This document shows positions 47,114 to 59,022 of a stretch of 64,000 bases of DNA, one piece after another. Numbering within the stretch: the stretch's first letter is position 1; each line of letters begins with the position of its first letter. A model generated the notes under the pieces. The model worked only from the letters and a program-made list of their open reading frames with translations, ran no database searches and was not told the origin of the DNA. The translations under genes and the position numbers were made by a program. Origin of the DNA: an uncultured Commensalibacter sp. (GTDB taxonomy: Bacteria > Pseudomonadota > Alphaproteobacteria > Acetobacterales > Acetobacteraceae); assembly GCA_945266285.1 (NCBI GenBank), contig CALYOP010000005.1:1-64000 (forward strand). The letters run 5' to 3'.

Positions 47114-49975
47114 ATGGATAGTACACTTCCTCCGTCTATTCCTTCTATTCGTGTTCGCGGTGCACGCGTGCATAATCTACAAAATATTGATGTTGATATT
47201 CCCAGAAACCAGATCACAGTCATTACTGGACTTTCAGGTTCAGGGAAATCCTCCTTGGCTTTTGATACCATTTACGCAGAAGGACAGCGACGCTATGTCG
47301 AAAGTCTATCGGCATATGCACGCCAATTCCTTGAACTCATGGGAAAACCCGATGTCGATTCTATTGAAGGGCTGTCACCTTCTATTTCTATAGAACAGAA
47401 AACAACTTCGCGTAACCCACGTTCAACCGTCGGAACAATTACCGAAATTCATGATTATATGCGCTTATTATGGGCAAGAGCTGGTACACCTTATTCCCCG
47501 GTCACAGGTTTACCCATCGAAGCACAAACTGTCAGCCAAATGGTTGATCGGGTTATGGAACTTCCCGAAGGAACACGGCTCATATTATTATCCCCTGTTA
47601 TTCGTGATCGTAAAGGTGAATATCGCAAGGAACTGGCTGAACTACAGCGTAAAGGTTATACACGTGTCAAAATTGACGACACACTTTATGAAATTGCGGA
47701 TGCTCCGGCTTTAAATCGTAAACTTAAACACACTATTGAAGTGGTCATTGATCGTATCATTATCAAAGAGGGAATTGAAAGCCGATTAGCCGATAGTTTT
47801 GAAATAGCTTTATCGCTTTCGGATGGATTGGCTAAAGTTGAAGAACTACCGAAAAAAAATGATCCAAAAGAACCGGTAACAATCAATTTCTCCGCACGCT
47901 ATTCCTGTCCAGAAAGCGGTTTTACTCTAGAAGAAATCGAACCGCGTTTATTTTCCTTTAACGCACCCCAAGGTGCTTGCCCCGTTTGTGATGGCATTGG
48001 AACAGAAAGCTTTTTTGATCCCCATTTAATTGTGCCGAATGATCAACTTTCTTTATCCAAAGGGGCAATCGCTGCATGGCAAAACAGTTCCCTTCCCTAT
48101 TATCAACAAACGCTTAAAAGTCTTGCAAAACATTTTAAAATCAGCATGGACACTCCTTGGGCGGAATTACCAGAAGATGTAAGGCACGCCATATTGCATG
48201 GCACCCAAGAAAGCATCGCCATACACTATCAGGATGAAAAGCACGATTATACCGTCAATAAACCATTTAACGGAGTAATTGGTAATCTTGAACGGCGTTA
48301 TCGTGAATCGGAAAATGCTTGGGCGCGTGAAGACCTTAATCGCTATCGTGCTGAATATCCATGTCATGCTTGTCACGGTACACGTTTAAAACCAGAAGCT
48401 TTATGCGTAAAAGTTGCAGAAAAAACGATTGCTGAAGCTTCAGATATGCCTATTCATCATGCTTTAGAATGGTTTTCCACCGTTGAAGAACATTTGCCCC
48501 CTCAAAAAGCAGAAATTGCCCGTCGTATTCTACGCGAAATCATTGAACGACTACGTTTTCTGGATGATGTAGGATTGGATTATTTAACGCTTTCTCGTGG
48601 CTCTGCAACACTTTCCGGTGGCGAAAGTCAGCGTATCCGGCTTGCAAGTCAAATCGGTTCAGGTTTGACAGGTGTTCTTTATGTATTGGATGAACCTTCT
48701 ATAGGATTACATCAACGCGATAATGAACGACTTTTAGGAACGTTGGATCGTTTGAAACAATTGGGCAATACGCTTATCGTTGTTGAGCATGACGAAGATA
48801 CGATCCGTGCTTCGGATTATCTTATTGATATGGGTCCCAAAGCAGGCATCTATGGCGGTCAAGTAGTTGCATGTGGAACTCCGCTTCAAGTACAGGAAAA
48901 CAAAAATAGCTTAACGGGCGATTATCTATCTGGACGGAAGAAGATTGAAGTTCCGAAAAAGAGACGGAAAATAAATAAAAAACAAATTCTTACGCTAAGC
49001 GGTGCCACAGGTAATAATTTAAAGAATTTAACGGCTGAATTTCCTTTAGGAACATTTATTTGTGTAACCGGTGTGTCTGGTGGCGGTAAATCGACACTGG
49101 TTATCGATACGCTCTATCGTGCACTCTCACGACAATTAATGGGATCAAATACCGTACCGGCTCCTTATCAAAAAATTAAAGGAATCGAACATCTGGATAA
49201 GATTATTGACATTGATCAATCGCCAATCGGCAGAACACCGCGTTCAAACCCTGCAACCTATACGGATCTTTTTACACCGATCAGAGATTGGTTCGCCGAA
49301 TTGCCTGAAAGTCGTGCACGTGGTTATAAACCGGGTCGTTTTTCATTCAATGTAAAGGGTGGACGATGCGAAGCATGCCAAGGTGACGGTGTTATCAAAA
49401 TTGAAATGCATTTCCTACCCGATGTGTTTGTAACCTGTGATACATGCAAAGGTGCACGTTATAATCGAGAAACATTAGAAATTAAATTTCATGGTCATTC
49501 GATTGCGGATGTATTGAATATGTCCGTTGATGAAGCAGTACCTTTCTTTTCTGTTGTGCCGCGCATTCGCGATCGCCTGACAATTTTACAACAAGTTGGC
49601 TTGGGTTATATTCGTTTGGGACAACAGGCAACAACGCTTTCCGGTGGTGAAGCACAACGTATTAAATTATCAAAGGAATTGGCACGACGTGCGACAGGAC
49701 GCACACTTTATATTTTAGACGAACCAACCACAGGGCTACATACCGAAGATGTAAGGAAATTGCTTGAAGTTCTGCATGCTTTGGTTGATCAAGGCAACAC
49801 CATTATTGTCATTGAGCACAATCTGGAAGTCATTAAAACGGCCGATTGGATCATTGATCTTGGCCCCGAAGGCGGTGACGGTGGTGGCGAAATCATTGCT
49901 TGTGGAACACCTGAAAAAATTGCGGCTACGCTAAACAGCTATACGGGGAAATTTCTTAAACCACTTTTGAAATAA
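47114..49975 (+). CDS. uvrA: UvrABC system protein A
   Basis: Damage-recognising ATPase of nucleotide excision repair, 953 residues. Two ABC halves: Walker [10 protein letters not shown] near residue 40 and GVSGGGKST near 655, signatures LSGGESQR and LSGGEAQR. Zinc fingers: the C-terminal one CEACQGDG...CDTCKG is complete, and CHACHGT is present. In the first module the usual CxxC at the start reads CPES, so only three of four Cys are there; this form also occurs in other alphaproteobacteria as far as I recall. Confidence 0.97.
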   Translation: MDSTLPPSIPSIRVRGARVHNLQNIDVDIPRNQITVITGLSGSGKSSLAFDTIYAEGQRRYVESLSAYARQFLELMGKPDVDSIEGLSPSISIEQKTTSRNPRSTVGTITEIHDYMRLLWARAGTPYSPVTGLPIEAQTVSQMVDRVMELPEGTRLILLSPVIRDRKGEYRKELAELQRKGYTRVKIDDTLYEIADAPALNRKLKHTIEVVIDRIIIKEGIESRLADSFEIALSLSDGLAKVEELPKKNDPKEPVTINFSARYSCPESGFTLEEIEPRLFSFNAPQGACPVCDGIGTESFFDPHLIVPNDQLSLSKGAIAAWQNSSLPYYQQTLKSLAKHFKISMDTPWAELPEDVRHAILHGTQESIAIHYQDEKHDYTVNKPFNGVIGNLERRYRESENAWAREDLNRYRAEYPCHACHGTRLKPEALCVKVAEKTIAEASDMPIHHALEWFSTVEEHLPPQKAEIARRILREIIERLRFLDDVGLDYLTLSRGSATLSGGESQRIRLASQIGSGLTGVLYVLDEPSIGLHQRDNERLLGTLDRLKQLGNTLIVVEHDEDTIRASDYLIDMGPKAGIYGGQVVACGTPLQVQENKNSLTGDYLSGRKKIEVPKKRRKINKKQILTLSGATGNNLKNLTAEFPLGTFICVTGVSGGGKSTLVIDTLYRALSRQLMGSNTVPAPYQKIKGIEHLDKIIDIDQSPIGRTPRSNPATYTDLFTPIRDWFAELPESRARGYKPGRFSFNVKGGRCEACQGDGVIKIEMHFLPDVFVTCDTCKGARYNRETLEIKFHGHSIADVLNMSVDEAVPFFSVVPRIRDRLTILQQVGLGYIRLGQQATTLSGGEAQRIKLSKELARRATGRTLYILDEPTTGLHTEDVRKLLEVLHALVDQGNTIIVIEHNLEVIKTADWIIDLGPEGGDGGGEIIACGTPEKIAATLNSYTGKFLKPLLK

Positions 49976-50186
49976 TAGGATTTTTTACCTTTTTATGCAT
50001 ATCTTTTAATCATTTTCAGAAAAAACATGCTTATTTTTTGAGCATTTATTTTTGCTCCTTCAAATATAATCTTTTGCTAGACAACCGCGTTTAAAAAAGC
50101 GTTTAATAACGGATCAAAAGTCGATATGTTAGCAACCATCTTATTGATCGGAAGGGTTTCCCTTACGCTTTCACGAGGTTAATTGA

Positions 50187-50528
<342 letters not shown>

Positions 50529-50593
50529 TATGCCTTGGCCTTCAAAACGGTTGGAAGGAAATCTGTATCATTTATTTTTAGAAAAATAAAAAT

Positions 50594-50611
50594 TTGGCAC
50601 AGATTTTGCAT
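50594..50611 (+). promoter_or_regulatory. Sigma-54 (RpoN) promoter of glnA
   Basis: TTGGCACAGATTTTGCAT: the -24 element TGGCAC (GG at 50596-50597) and the -12 element TTGCA (GC at 50608-50609) with exactly 10 bases between GG and GC. It lies about 55 bases upstream of the glnA ATG, so glnA can be transcribed alone under nitrogen limitation with NtrC-type activation. Confidence 0.85.
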
Positions 50612-50663
50612 ATATTATTAATGATATTAAAATTTCGTAAGCTAATAAGACAGGAAAGTTTAG

Positions 50664-52112
50664 ATGGCTACTAAAAAATCAACATCTACCCCCGCTTCCA
50701 AAGATCAGGCCATTGCCGATGTTATGCAGAAAATCCAAGAAAATTCTGTTGAATTTGTGGATTTACGCTTTACAGACCCACGGGGTAAATGGCACCACAC
50801 AACACAATATGTCACCACGATCAATGAAGATGTATTCCAAGACGGAATTATGTTCGATGGTTCTTCGATTGCAGGATGGAAGGCTATTAACGAAAGTGAC
50901 ATGATTTTAATGCCAGATCCAACCACCGCGGTTATGGATCCCTTTTCTGCAAAACCACAACTTATTCTGATTTGCGATATTGTTGATCCTGCAACCGGTG
51001 TTTTCTATAACCGTGATCCACGGTCAACCGCAAAACTTGCTGAACAATATCTGAAATCTACAGGATTGGGTGATACGGCATTTTTTGGGCCTGAAGCTGA
51101 ATTCTTTATCTTTGATAATGTCAAATTCGGGGTTGGTGGAAATTATGCAACCTTCCATCTTGATAGTATCGAAGGCCCCGATGCCAGTATGAAAGATTAC
51201 CCTGAAGGCAATATGGGACATCGTCCACGTGTAAAAGGTGGCTACTTTCCTGTACCCCCTGTTGATAATGAAAATGACCTTCGTGCTGAGATGCTTACCA
51301 CAATGGGTGAAATGGGATTACCGATTGAAAAACACCATCACGAAGTCGCACAATCTCAACATGAATTGGGTTTAACCTTCTCTACCATGGTTCGCGCTGC
51401 TGATTTTATGCAGATTTATAAATATTGCGTTCATAATGTTGCGAATTCCTATGGTAAAACAGCAACCTTCATGCCAAAGCCCGTTTATGGGGATAACGGC
51501 ACTGGTATGCATGTTCACCAATCAATTTGGAAAGCAGGAAAGCCAACTTTTGCTGGTAATGGATATGCGGATCTTTCCGATCAAGCCTTGTATTATATTG
51601 GTGGAATTATTAAGCATGCTAAGGCATTAAATGCTTTTACAAATCCTTCAACCAATTCTTACAAACGCTTAATCCCTGGTTTCGAAGCTCCTGTATTATT
51701 GGCATATTCAGCACGTAATCGTTCTGCTTCATGTCGTATTCCTTATGCAACCAGTCCCAAAGCCAAACGGGTTGAAATTCGTTTCCCTGATCCTAGTGCA
51801 AATCCTTATCTTGCTTTCGCAGCCATGTTGATGGCCGGTATTGATGGAATTAAAAATAAAATCCATCCTGGTGATGCTATGGATAAAGATTTATATGATC
51901 TTCCTCCCGAAGAATTAAAAGAAATCCCAACGGTTTGCGGTTCATTGCGTGAAGCATTAAACGCATTGGAAGCAGATCATGATTTCTTATTGGCTGGTGA
52001 TGTCTTTACCAAAGATCAGATTGATGCCTATGCTGCCATTAAATGGGAAGAAGTCATCCGATTTGAACATACGCCTCACCCCGTTGAATTTGACATGTAT
52101 TACTCTGTCTAA
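50664..52112 (+). CDS. glnA: Glutamine synthetase, type I
   Basis: ATP-dependent ammonia assimilation into glutamine; dodecamer. 482 residues, GSI-beta. Visible: DGSSIAGW near residue 75, the metal-binding EAEFF(I), [10 protein letters not shown] (ammonium/glutamate site), the ATP motif [16 protein letters not shown], and adenylylation site Tyr411 in DLYDLPPEE. Adenylylation by GlnE and a sigma-54 promoter point to the standard nitrogen control circuit with PII. Confidence 0.98.
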   Translation: MATKKSTSTPASKDQAIADVMQKIQENSVEFVDLRFTDPRGKWHHTTQYVTTINEDVFQDGIMFDGSSIAGWKAINESDMILMPDPTTAVMDPFSAKPQLILICDIVDPATGVFYNRDPRSTAKLAEQYLKSTGLGDTAFFGPEAEFFIFDNVKFGVGGNYATFHLDSIEGPDASMKDYPEGNMGHRPRVKGGYFPVPPVDNENDLRAEMLTTMGEMGLPIEKHHHEVAQSQHELGLTFSTMVRAADFMQIYKYCVHNVANSYGKTATFMPKPVYGDNGTGMHVHQSIWKAGKPTFAGNGYADLSDQALYYIGGIIKHAKALNAFTNPSTNSYKRLIPGFEAPVLLAYSARNRSASCRIPYATSPKAKRVEIRFPDPSANPYLAFAAMLMAGIDGIKNKIHPGDAMDKDLYDLPPEELKEIPTVCGSLREALNALEADHDFLLAGDVFTKDQIDAYAAIKWEEVIRFEHTPHPVEFDMYYSV

Positions 52113-52135
52113 TTCAATTTATTTATAGTAATTAT

Positions 52136-52178
52136 AAACGGTAGGAAGCCAATATAACGCTTTCTACCGTTTTGTTTT
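52136..52178 (+). terminator. Terminator after glnA
   Basis: AAACGGTAGGAAGC (52136-52149) pairs with GCTTTCTACCGTTT (one G-U), 9-base loop, followed by TGTTTTAAT. Placed 24 bases after the glnA stop. Confidence 0.75.
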
Positions 52179-52218
52179 AATACGAATAAAATATCGTAAT
52201 TATTCTTAGAGGCTTTAT

Positions 52219-52899
52219 ATGGAAATTTATTTAGATACTTCTGATATTTCTGCCGTAGAACGTCTCTATCGTATATTACCGCTTGCAGGGGTAACGACAA
52301 ATCCCAGTATCGTTGCCAAAGGTCAAGGAAAGAACCCTTTACCACTTAAATCTCTTTTACGCGCTCTCCGCAATGCAATGGACAATCAGGCTCGTCTTTT
52401 TGTGCAAGTTCTGGCCAATAATGCGCAAGATATGATCACAGAAGCGCAAATTTTACATGAATATACTGATAATTTGGTCGTTAAAATCCCTGTAACCGCT
52501 GAAGGACTTGTCGCAATCAAACAATTAAAACAAATGAATATTCCAACCTTAGGTACTGCAGTATATGGTGCAGGCCAAGGGCTTTTGGCGGCATTATCGG
52601 GTGCAGATTATATTGCGCCCTACGTAAATCGCGTCGATGCTCAAGGTGGAAATGGTATACAAATGGTTGCGGAATTACAGAAATTGCTTACAGAACATGC
52701 ACCACATGTGAAAATCCTAGCTGCAAGTTTTAAAACACCACGTCAAGCCTTGGAATGCATGATGTTAGGTTGCAAAAGCATTACGTTACCTGTTGATATC
52801 ATTGAACAATTTATTGCAGATCCCGCTGTGGATGCAGCGGTAACCCAATTTGAACATGATTGGCAGAATGCGTTTGGAAACAAATCTTTAAATATTTAA
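52219..52899 (+). CDS. fsa: Fructose-6-phosphate aldolase
   Basis: Transaldolase-like class I aldolase, splitting fructose 6-phosphate to dihydroxyacetone and glyceraldehyde 3-phosphate, or acting as a small transaldolase. 226 residues, close to E. coli FsaA/FsaB by eye: [35 protein letters not shown], Schiff-base Lys in [12 protein letters not shown] (about residue 91), [18 protein letters not shown] and [20 protein letters not shown]. Small size separates it from TalB. Confidence 0.94.
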   Translation: MEIYLDTSDISAVERLYRILPLAGVTTNPSIVAKGQGKNPLPLKSLLRALRNAMDNQARLFVQVLANNAQDMITEAQILHEYTDNLVVKIPVTAEGLVAIKQLKQMNIPTLGTAVYGAGQGLLAALSGADYIAPYVNRVDAQGGNGIQMVAELQKLLTEHAPHVKILAASFKTPRQALECMMLGCKSITLPVDIIEQFIADPAVDAAVTQFEHDWQNAFGNKSLNI

Positions 52900-52927
52900 G
52901 TTTCTTCTTTCCATCCCTAAAAGCGGA

Positions 52928-52956
52928 AATAATTTACAACCTTATTGTAAATTATT
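52928..52956. terminator. 12-bp perfect hairpin between fsa and the CLC gene
   Basis: AATAATTTACAA (52928-52939) pairs with TTGTAAATTATT (52945-52956), loop CCTTA. It overlaps the stop codon of the chloride-channel gene on the minus strand. AT-rich stem, so a weak terminator or processing site. Confidence 0.55.
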
Positions 52957-54745
52957 GCTTTCTTCCCAAACGTAATCGCGAACGTTCTCCGGCAAGTTCC
53001 TGCCGATCTCGTTCCAAACAAACGTTATAGCGCATCAAAGCATAATCTTTTGAAAGAATACCAATTATATAACGTTTATCCCAGTCATGAATTACAGCCA
53101 ATTCATTCGCGTTGGTCTTTTCCATTTGATCCAATGCTTCTTTTACATTCATAGAAGGAAGCAAAGCACAATCCTGATATTGGGCAATTGATTGTAAGGG
53201 AGCATCTAAGTCACTGTGCTGTTTAAATAAATTTTCTGCAGAAACCATACCACAATACTGATTGTCATTATCGTTTAATACGACATGATAAACCTGCCCA
53301 ATTGGAAAATCAGCACGTGCTTGTTGTAGCGTGGTTTTTATATGCATGGTTTTTAATGGCTCATTCATCATACAACCTACTGTAAGATTTCTGATCCAAC
53401 TAATATCCAATGCCGATTGAATATTTTCTCCACTTAAGTGAAAACGCCAGGTCGCAAAAGAATAACCAAATATTTTCTTTACGGTAACAGCCGAAGCAAC
53501 CACTGCCAGTAAAACGAGATTCAACGACCCATAACCATCGGTCATATCCAAAGCAATAAATAACATTGTCAAAGGACCACCGATAATCGTTACAGCCATA
53601 ACCGCTGTCCCAATCAATGCGTAAACCAACGGCGTGAGGCTATGAATTCCCATAAAGATTAAAAGATTACCAAAAACGATACCCGCAACCGCACCTAATA
53701 ACATTGAAGCAAAAAATAATCCGCCTCGAAATCCAGCCCCTAATGAAATGGATGATGCCAAAGCTTTAAACACAAGAATGAAACAGGCTAATTCAAACGA
53801 TATATTTCCCGCAAGTCCCATCCACAAAGTCCCATGACCAGAACCCATAATGGATGGGGTATCTATCGCCATACTACCTACAATAAGACCGCCAATTGCG
53901 GGTCTGAAAAATTTTGGAACCTTGATATATGCAAAAAATTTTTCGGTTTGCGTTGAAAGGATCATCACCCCTATTCCAATCAAGCTGCAAATCAGTGCAA
54001 AAGCAATAACATAACCATAATCAGGTAAATGCGCTAATGTAGGCGCAACCAATATAACCGGCGGTGCATCTCCCATTAATCGTATTACGGTCACAGCACT
54101 TATTGAAGCAACCAGAACAGGCGGAAGATTGATTAAATTATAAGATGCAATAATTGTTTCAAAAGCATAAAAAGCCCCACCAAGCGGTGAATTAAATGCG
54201 GCGGAAATTGCTCCTGCAGCACAACAACCGACCAAAATACGCATATCGGATCGTCTGACTCTTAGTCCTGTTCCAATATAAGAACCAAAGGCTGCACTTA
54301 ATTGGGTATAAGCAGCTTCCAACCCCAAAGAAATACCAAAGCCATTCGAACATAAGGTTTGCCATACGACATATAAGCTGTCTTTGATAGACATTTTTCC
54401 ACCATGTAAGGCATTAGCCTCCACAGCATCAACGGGTTTATTACTAAACCAAGCATAACGTTTTTGTAAAACTCGGCTAAATGCCAATATAATTCCGCCC
54501 AATGCTGGAATAAGAATACAATGCCAAGGATCAATCCAGTTTAAACTGGAAAGGCGTCCTTCGGTATCAAGGTTAAACAGGATTTTATGTAACGATAGAC
54601 TGCAAAAATTCATCAATTGCACGACTAAAGCTGCAATGGCGCCAATTAGTGCCGCAAGCACGATCAACCAAAGCGCTTCGCTACGAACCCAAACCTGGAA
54701 AATTTCCAGCCCATGCCGGACACGATAAATAATCGACAATTTCAC
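52952..54745 (-). CDS. CLC-family chloride channel/transporter with C-terminal CBS domains
   Basis: Inner-membrane anion transporter, 597 residues. About 12 helices (35-440), with GISLGLEAAYTQLSA in the place of the GREGP filter loop (Glu kept, Arg and Pro lost), GAGFRGGLFFASM matching GxFxP, and a paired-CBS region (about 455-585: GMVSAENLF, VKEALDQMEKTNANELAVI). The conserved gate Glu suggests coupled Cl-/H+ exchange. Acid tolerance is one known role of the family. Convergent with fsa. Confidence 0.9.
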   Translation of the reverse strand: MKLSIIYRVRHGLEIFQVWVRSEALWLIVLAALIGAIAALVVQLMNFCSLSLHKILFNLDTEGRLSSLNWIDPWHCILIPALGGIILAFSRVLQKRYAWFSNKPVDAVEANALHGGKMSIKDSLYVVWQTLCSNGFGISLGLEAAYTQLSAAFGSYIGTGLRVRRSDMRILVGCCAAGAISAAFNSPLGGAFYAFETIIASYNLINLPPVLVASISAVTVIRLMGDAPPVILVAPTLAHLPDYGYVIAFALICSLIGIGVMILSTQTEKFFAYIKVPKFFRPAIGGLIVGSMAIDTPSIMGSGHGTLWMGLAGNISFELACFILVFKALASSISLGAGFRGGLFFASMLLGAVAGIVFGNLLIFMGIHSLTPLVYALIGTAVMAVTIIGGPLTMLFIALDMTDGYGSLNLVLLAVVASAVTVKKIFGYSFATWRFHLSGENIQSALDISWIRNLTVGCMMNEPLKTMHIKTTLQQARADFPIGQVYHVVLNDNDNQYCGMVSAENLFKQHSDLDAPLQSIAQYQDCALLPSMNVKEALDQMEKTNANELAVIHDWDKRYIIGILSKDYALMRYNVCLERDRQELAGERSRLRLGRKQ

Positions 54746-55482
54746 TACGATATTTTTTATTGAACAGGATATATTCGAATATGATTAATATTCTTTATCT
54801 TAATACAAGAATTTATATTCTTTAAAAACTACGAATAAATTTGATTATTATATAGATTTTATAAAAAATTACGCTATTTATACGGATAAATATTATTATA
54901 TTAATATTTTTGTTATTTTTTATAATATACTATTTTTTACGTTACTTATAAAACAAATTCAATAAACCTATAGAAACAGAGCTACCCTCAAAAAATATGT
55001 TTATGATTATAGCAACAGAAATTTATCTTTTTTGTTAAATAATTCTAAATATATTTTAGAATTAATATTTCCATCATGAATAAAAATATGCAATAATTAT
55101 AAATATTATTTTGAAAATGATATAATTTTCAGAGCTTTTTTTGTTTATGATATGATGAAAATCAGTAAATATTACTTTTTTATGTCTAATTAATTATTTT
55201 TATTTGGTAATTTTTATTTTGAATAGTTTTAAATTTACCCATCCATCAAAATGACAAAAAAACTTAAACGTTCTACTATATAATTAAAAAAATGCAATAA
55301 AATTTTGTAGCTTTTTTGCACTAATTCTAAAAAAAGACACTAATTTTCCAATTTAGACATTTTTAACACATCATCGTTTATGTCATAAATAAATGATTAT
55401 AGCGCATATATAAAATATGAACGTTATTATAAGTGATTTCAAATATTTAACGCTATTTAATGTTTTTTTGAATTGAGACACC
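54746..55482. other. 737-bp very AT-rich region upstream of cstA
   Basis: No frame on either strand and very few G or C. Must carry the cstA promoter. Repeated A/T tracts (for example around 54880-54950 and 55190-55280) make it likely to be curved; no distinct operator or hairpin with a GC stem was seen. Confidence 0.5.
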
Positions 55483-57705
55483 ATGAAAAGTAGTAAATTT
55501 ATTCAACAATTTTTATGGGCTGTCGTAGCCATTCTCGGCGCATTTTGTCTTGGTGTTATCGCATTAAGACGTGGAGAAGTTATCAATTCCTTGTGGGTGA
55601 TGATAGCTGCGCTTAGTGTTTATATGATTGGCTACCGTTTTTACAGTTTATATATTGCTAAAACGGTTATGCAACTTGATCCAAACCGTGCAACTCCTGC
55701 TATTATTAATAATGATGGTTTAAATTTCGTCCCTACCAACAAATATGTTTTATTCGGGCATCATTTCGCAGCAATCGCAGGTGCAGGTCCCTTGGTTGGT
55801 CCGATTTTGGCCGCACAAATGGGTTATCTTCCTGGAACCTTATGGATCTTGTTTGGTGTTATCCTTGCCGGTGCCGTACAAGATTTTATGGTTCTATTTT
55901 TATCAACCCGACGCAATGGTAGTTCATTAGGTGAAATGATTAAACAGGAAATGGGACCGGTTGCAGGTTCTATTGGACTGTTTGGCTGTTTCCTGATCAT
56001 GATCATTATCCTTGCTGTTCTGGCCTTGATCATCGTAAAAGCATTATCCGGTAGCCCATGGGGAGTATTTACCGTATTCTCTACCATTCCTATTGCTTTG
56101 ATAATGGGCGTTTACATGCGATTTTTACGACCCGGAAAGGTCGGAGAAGTTGCTATTATTGGTATTATCCTTCTTGTATCCGCTATATGGTTTGGCGGTG
56201 TCATCGCAAAAAACTCATATTGGGGCGGTATATTAAGCTTAAACGCAACAACAATTACCTTTATGTTGATTGGTTATGCATTTGTATCAGCAATGCTTCC
56301 AGTTTGGTTAATACTTGCACCGCGTGACTATCTCGCTACCTTTTTAAAAATCGGGGTAATTGTGGGATTAGCCATTGGTATTTTTATCTTGCGTCCAGAA
56401 TTAAAAATGCCAGCTTTAACGCAATTTATTTATGGTGGTGGTCCGGTCTGGTCTGGTGCTATTTTTCCATTTCTGTTTATTACTATCGCATGTGGATCCG
56501 TATCTGGATTTCACGCTTTGATTTCTTCTGGAACAACACCTAAATTATTGCCCAATGAACCAGATGCTCGTTTTATTGGTTATGGTGCAATGGTAATGGA
56601 ATCCTTTGTTGCAATTATGGCTTTGATTGCGGCTTCTATTCTTGATCCGGGTATTTATTTTTCAATGAATACGCCACCTTCTACTTTGGGATTACACATG
56701 CCTGATCTCGGTCAGCTTGCATCTCCTGAAAAACAAGCTATTTTGGCTTCACTTCATCAAGTAACCGTAGAAGCAGCAGAAAAAATTAGTTCATGGGGAT
56801 TTGTAATTAAACCCGATGACATTTTGAAAATAGCACGTGATATCGGCGAAACTTCAATCCTAGATCGCGCTGGTGGTGCGCCGACTTTAGCCGTCAGTAT
56901 TGCTTATGTTTTCAATAGCCTTATGCCGAATGCTGATCTTTTAGGATTTTGGTATCATTTTGCAATTCTATTTGAAGCTTTATTCATTTTAACCGCTTTA
57001 GATGCAGGAACACGTTCCGGTCGGTTTATGTTACAGGACTTATTGGGTAACTTTATTCCGCCTCTAAAAAATACCAATTCTATTTTTGCAAGTTTAGTTG
57101 GAACTGCTGGATGCGTTAGCTTATGGGGTTATTTACTCTATCAAGGGGTCGTTGATCCTTTGGGTGGTGTTAAAAGCCTATGGCCATTATTCGGTATCTC
57201 TAATCAGATGCTTGCCGCAGTTGCATTAATATTAGCGACTGTAGTTTTGATTAAAATGAAACGGCATCGTTTTATCTGGGTTACAGCGCTGCCTGCTTGT
57301 TGGCTTTTGATCGTTACAACCAGTGCAAATATGATCAATCTGCCTAATTTTGTAAAAACTGCAAAAATGACCAGTCAAGCTTCTGCCAATTTAATGGTTG
57401 AACATAAAACGCAACTAGATATGCTTAGTGAAATCAGAAAATCCCAAAAAACTTTGGATGAAAATAATCCTGATATTGCATCAGCATTGAAAGTTGAAAA
57501 AGAAATTCAAGATAAAAGTCATATCGTCGTTAATAACTACACAAATGCCGTGTTGACCGTCTTGTTTTTACTGGTTGTTTATAGTCTACTGCTTTTTGGT
57601 ATCAAAGTTGGTATTGCTGCTTATCGTAATCCTAAAAGAACCGATAAAGAAATGCCCTTTGTTCCTATGCCACTAGAAAAAGTAGAAACGAAATCCGTCC
57701 ATTAA
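55483..57705 (+). CDS. cstA: Carbon starvation protein CstA (pyruvate/peptide transporter)
   Basis: Inner-membrane transporter, 740 residues, about 16-18 helices. Family marks: FGHHFAAIAGAGPLVGPILAAQMG near residue 92, SGFHALISSGTTPKLL, LDAGTRSGRFMLQDLLG and SNQMLAAVAL. E. coli CstA and BtsT import pyruvate (and peptides were suggested). The last loop carries an extra charged stretch (HKTQLDMLSEIRKSQKTL...) before the final helix. ybdD follows by 21 bp, as in the conserved cstA-ybdD pair. Confidence 0.95.
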   Translation: MKSSKFIQQFLWAVVAILGAFCLGVIALRRGEVINSLWVMIAALSVYMIGYRFYSLYIAKTVMQLDPNRATPAIINNDGLNFVPTNKYVLFGHHFAAIAGAGPLVGPILAAQMGYLPGTLWILFGVILAGAVQDFMVLFLSTRRNGSSLGEMIKQEMGPVAGSIGLFGCFLIMIIILAVLALIIVKALSGSPWGVFTVFSTIPIALIMGVYMRFLRPGKVGEVAIIGIILLVSAIWFGGVIAKNSYWGGILSLNATTITFMLIGYAFVSAMLPVWLILAPRDYLATFLKIGVIVGLAIGIFILRPELKMPALTQFIYGGGPVWSGAIFPFLFITIACGSVSGFHALISSGTTPKLLPNEPDARFIGYGAMVMESFVAIMALIAASILDPGIYFSMNTPPSTLGLHMPDLGQLASPEKQAILASLHQVTVEAAEKISSWGFVIKPDDILKIARDIGETSILDRAGGAPTLAVSIAYVFNSLMPNADLLGFWYHFAILFEALFILTALDAGTRSGRFMLQDLLGNFIPPLKNTNSIFASLVGTAGCVSLWGYLLYQGVVDPLGGVKSLWPLFGISNQMLAAVALILATVVLIKMKRHRFIWVTALPACWLLIVTTSANMINLPNFVKTAKMTSQASANLMVEHKTQLDMLSEIRKSQKTLDENNPDIASALKVEKEIQDKSHIVVNNYTNAVLTVLFLLVVYSLLLFGIKVGIAAYRNPKRTDKEMPFVPMPLEKVETKSVH

Positions 57706-57726
57706 TTTTCCTGGAGCACATTCGAA

Positions 57727-57924
57727 ATGTTTAACAGTTTAAACAAATTCGGAAAATGTATATGCCAAGGAGCACGTCTAATGGTTGGCATCCCTGATTA
57801 TGAAACTTACGTTAATCATATGAAAACCAACCATCCAGACCAGCCAATCATGGATTACAAAGAATTTTTCCGTGACCGCCAAGACGTACGTTACGGCGGT
57901 AAAGGTGGATTTCGGTGCTGTTAA
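57727..57924 (+). CDS. YbdD/YjiX family protein
   Basis: 65 residues, cytoplasmic. Family marks are the conserved [20 protein letters not shown] and the C-terminal [11 protein letters not shown]. Nearly always next to cstA-like genes, and needed for pyruvate uptake by CstA/BtsT in E. coli; no enzyme activity known. Confidence 0.93.
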   Translation: MFNSLNKFGKCICQGARLMVGIPDYETYVNHMKTNHPDQPIMDYKEFFRDRQDVRYGGKGGFRCC

Positions 57925-57957
57925 TATTTCTGTTATAATTTAACAGAAAGAATATTA
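57921..57957. terminator. Hairpin at the ybdD end
   Basis: TTTCTGTTA (57927-57935) pairs with TAACAGAAA (57941-57949), loop TAATT, extended by TAATA/TATTA. Shared by ybdD and the converging minus-strand gene. Confidence 0.6.
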
Positions 57958-58893
57958 CCAAATAGGAATTGGAACGTTATTTACTTTGAGCAAACTACCA
58001 TGCCAAATAACGTTCCATTCCATATTACCTTCTGCATTTCCACGACCTGCAAATCTGGCAAGAATTAATGCGGTGCTAACTTTACGTAAATTAGCATTTT
58101 GGGTAACTTCTATTATGCGTTGCAAGTTATAAATTGCTAGATGTCCATCTACTGCAACCGCTTGTAATCGATCATTGAGCAACCCGGTGCCTGATGCCTT
58201 GATTGAAGTTTCAGGATTTTGTGCCGTTAGATTATTTAATGTAATCGGAATATCGGCTTGTTGCGAAGGTTTATTCAGAAAAGCTAATATTAACGGGTAA
58301 GCTTTTGTGGGAACCGAAAAATCCAAAGTTCCTGTATCTGGATTTAAAATACTTGGCGTTTTTGAATTATTTATTCTTAATCCATTAAAGGTTAAAATAA
58401 TTCGGACATTTTCGCCCTTCCCTTCAATTTTCGCATTGATCGAATCTGCGTGTGCACGCATATTTTGATGAATGATCGTGATATTCTGCCAATTAAATTG
58501 ATATCCCTTACCTTGTAGCAAATCCGTAATCAGCGGTGAAAGTTCCGTCGTATAATAATTTTTGCTACATCCCTGCATATGATGATTTGCAAAAATAGCC
58601 AAAAAACCAGAAGCTGTAATATCTGTGATTCTTTGAAATTGATCCGCTGACAAATTGAGGCTTTGATTCTTTGCTTTGACGGTCTTTGCTTGAAATGATG
58701 TCGATGGGGAATCTGAAGGACGCAAGATATAATTACGCGCTTCAAATAAATCTTTCTGTTTATTTACAGAATCGGCAGTCATAGAGGTACAAAGCGATGA
58801 CCAACTTTGTTGAGCATGCGCCGTAGGTGCTATAGACCCTATTGAAAGAAGTGCCATTCCAAACAAGGTAGAAAATAATTTATTTTTGTTCAT
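57955..58893 (-). CDS. Secreted protein, possibly DUF2125-like
   Basis: 312 residues. A clear Sec signal (NKNKLFSTLFGMALLSIGSIAPTAHA, by position 2-27) is followed by a beta-rich mature domain. I place the start at the ATG at 58893 because upstream in-frame sequence has no signal character. The C-terminal half (LSADQF..., VDGHLAIYNLQRIIEV, LLKVNNVPIPIW) resembles the alphaproteobacterial DUF2125 pattern; weak. A single Cys pair (SLC, QGC) is present. No function known. Confidence 0.65.
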   Translation of the reverse strand: MNKNKLFSTLFGMALLSIGSIAPTAHAQQSWSSLCTSMTADSVNKQKDLFEARNYILRPSDSPSTSFQAKTVKAKNQSLNLSADQFQRITDITASGFLAIFANHHMQGCSKNYYTTELSPLITDLLQGKGYQFNWQNITIIHQNMRAHADSINAKIEGKGENVRIILTFNGLRINNSKTPSILNPDTGTLDFSVPTKAYPLILAFLNKPSQQADIPITLNNLTAQNPETSIKASGTGLLNDRLQAVAVDGHLAIYNLQRIIEVTQNANLRKVSTALILARFAGRGNAEGNMEWNVIWHGSLLKVNNVPIPIW

Positions 58894-59022
58894 TTTTATC
58901 AAAAGAAAATTGAGGTTGATTGATAAAGCTATGTTACAAGAAAACGTTTTGAAAAAGTAAATTTTTTTAAAACAATCACAACACATTGCCTGATAGAACT
59001 TTTAATAGATAGACTTCGAATA

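Noticed and set aside
49976-50186. Sigma-54 promoter upstream of glnB
   Set aside because: No GG-N10-GC pair in a proper context.
52109-52345. Minus-strand frame between glnA and fsa
   Set aside because: Covers the glnA terminator and the fsa start; no coding character.
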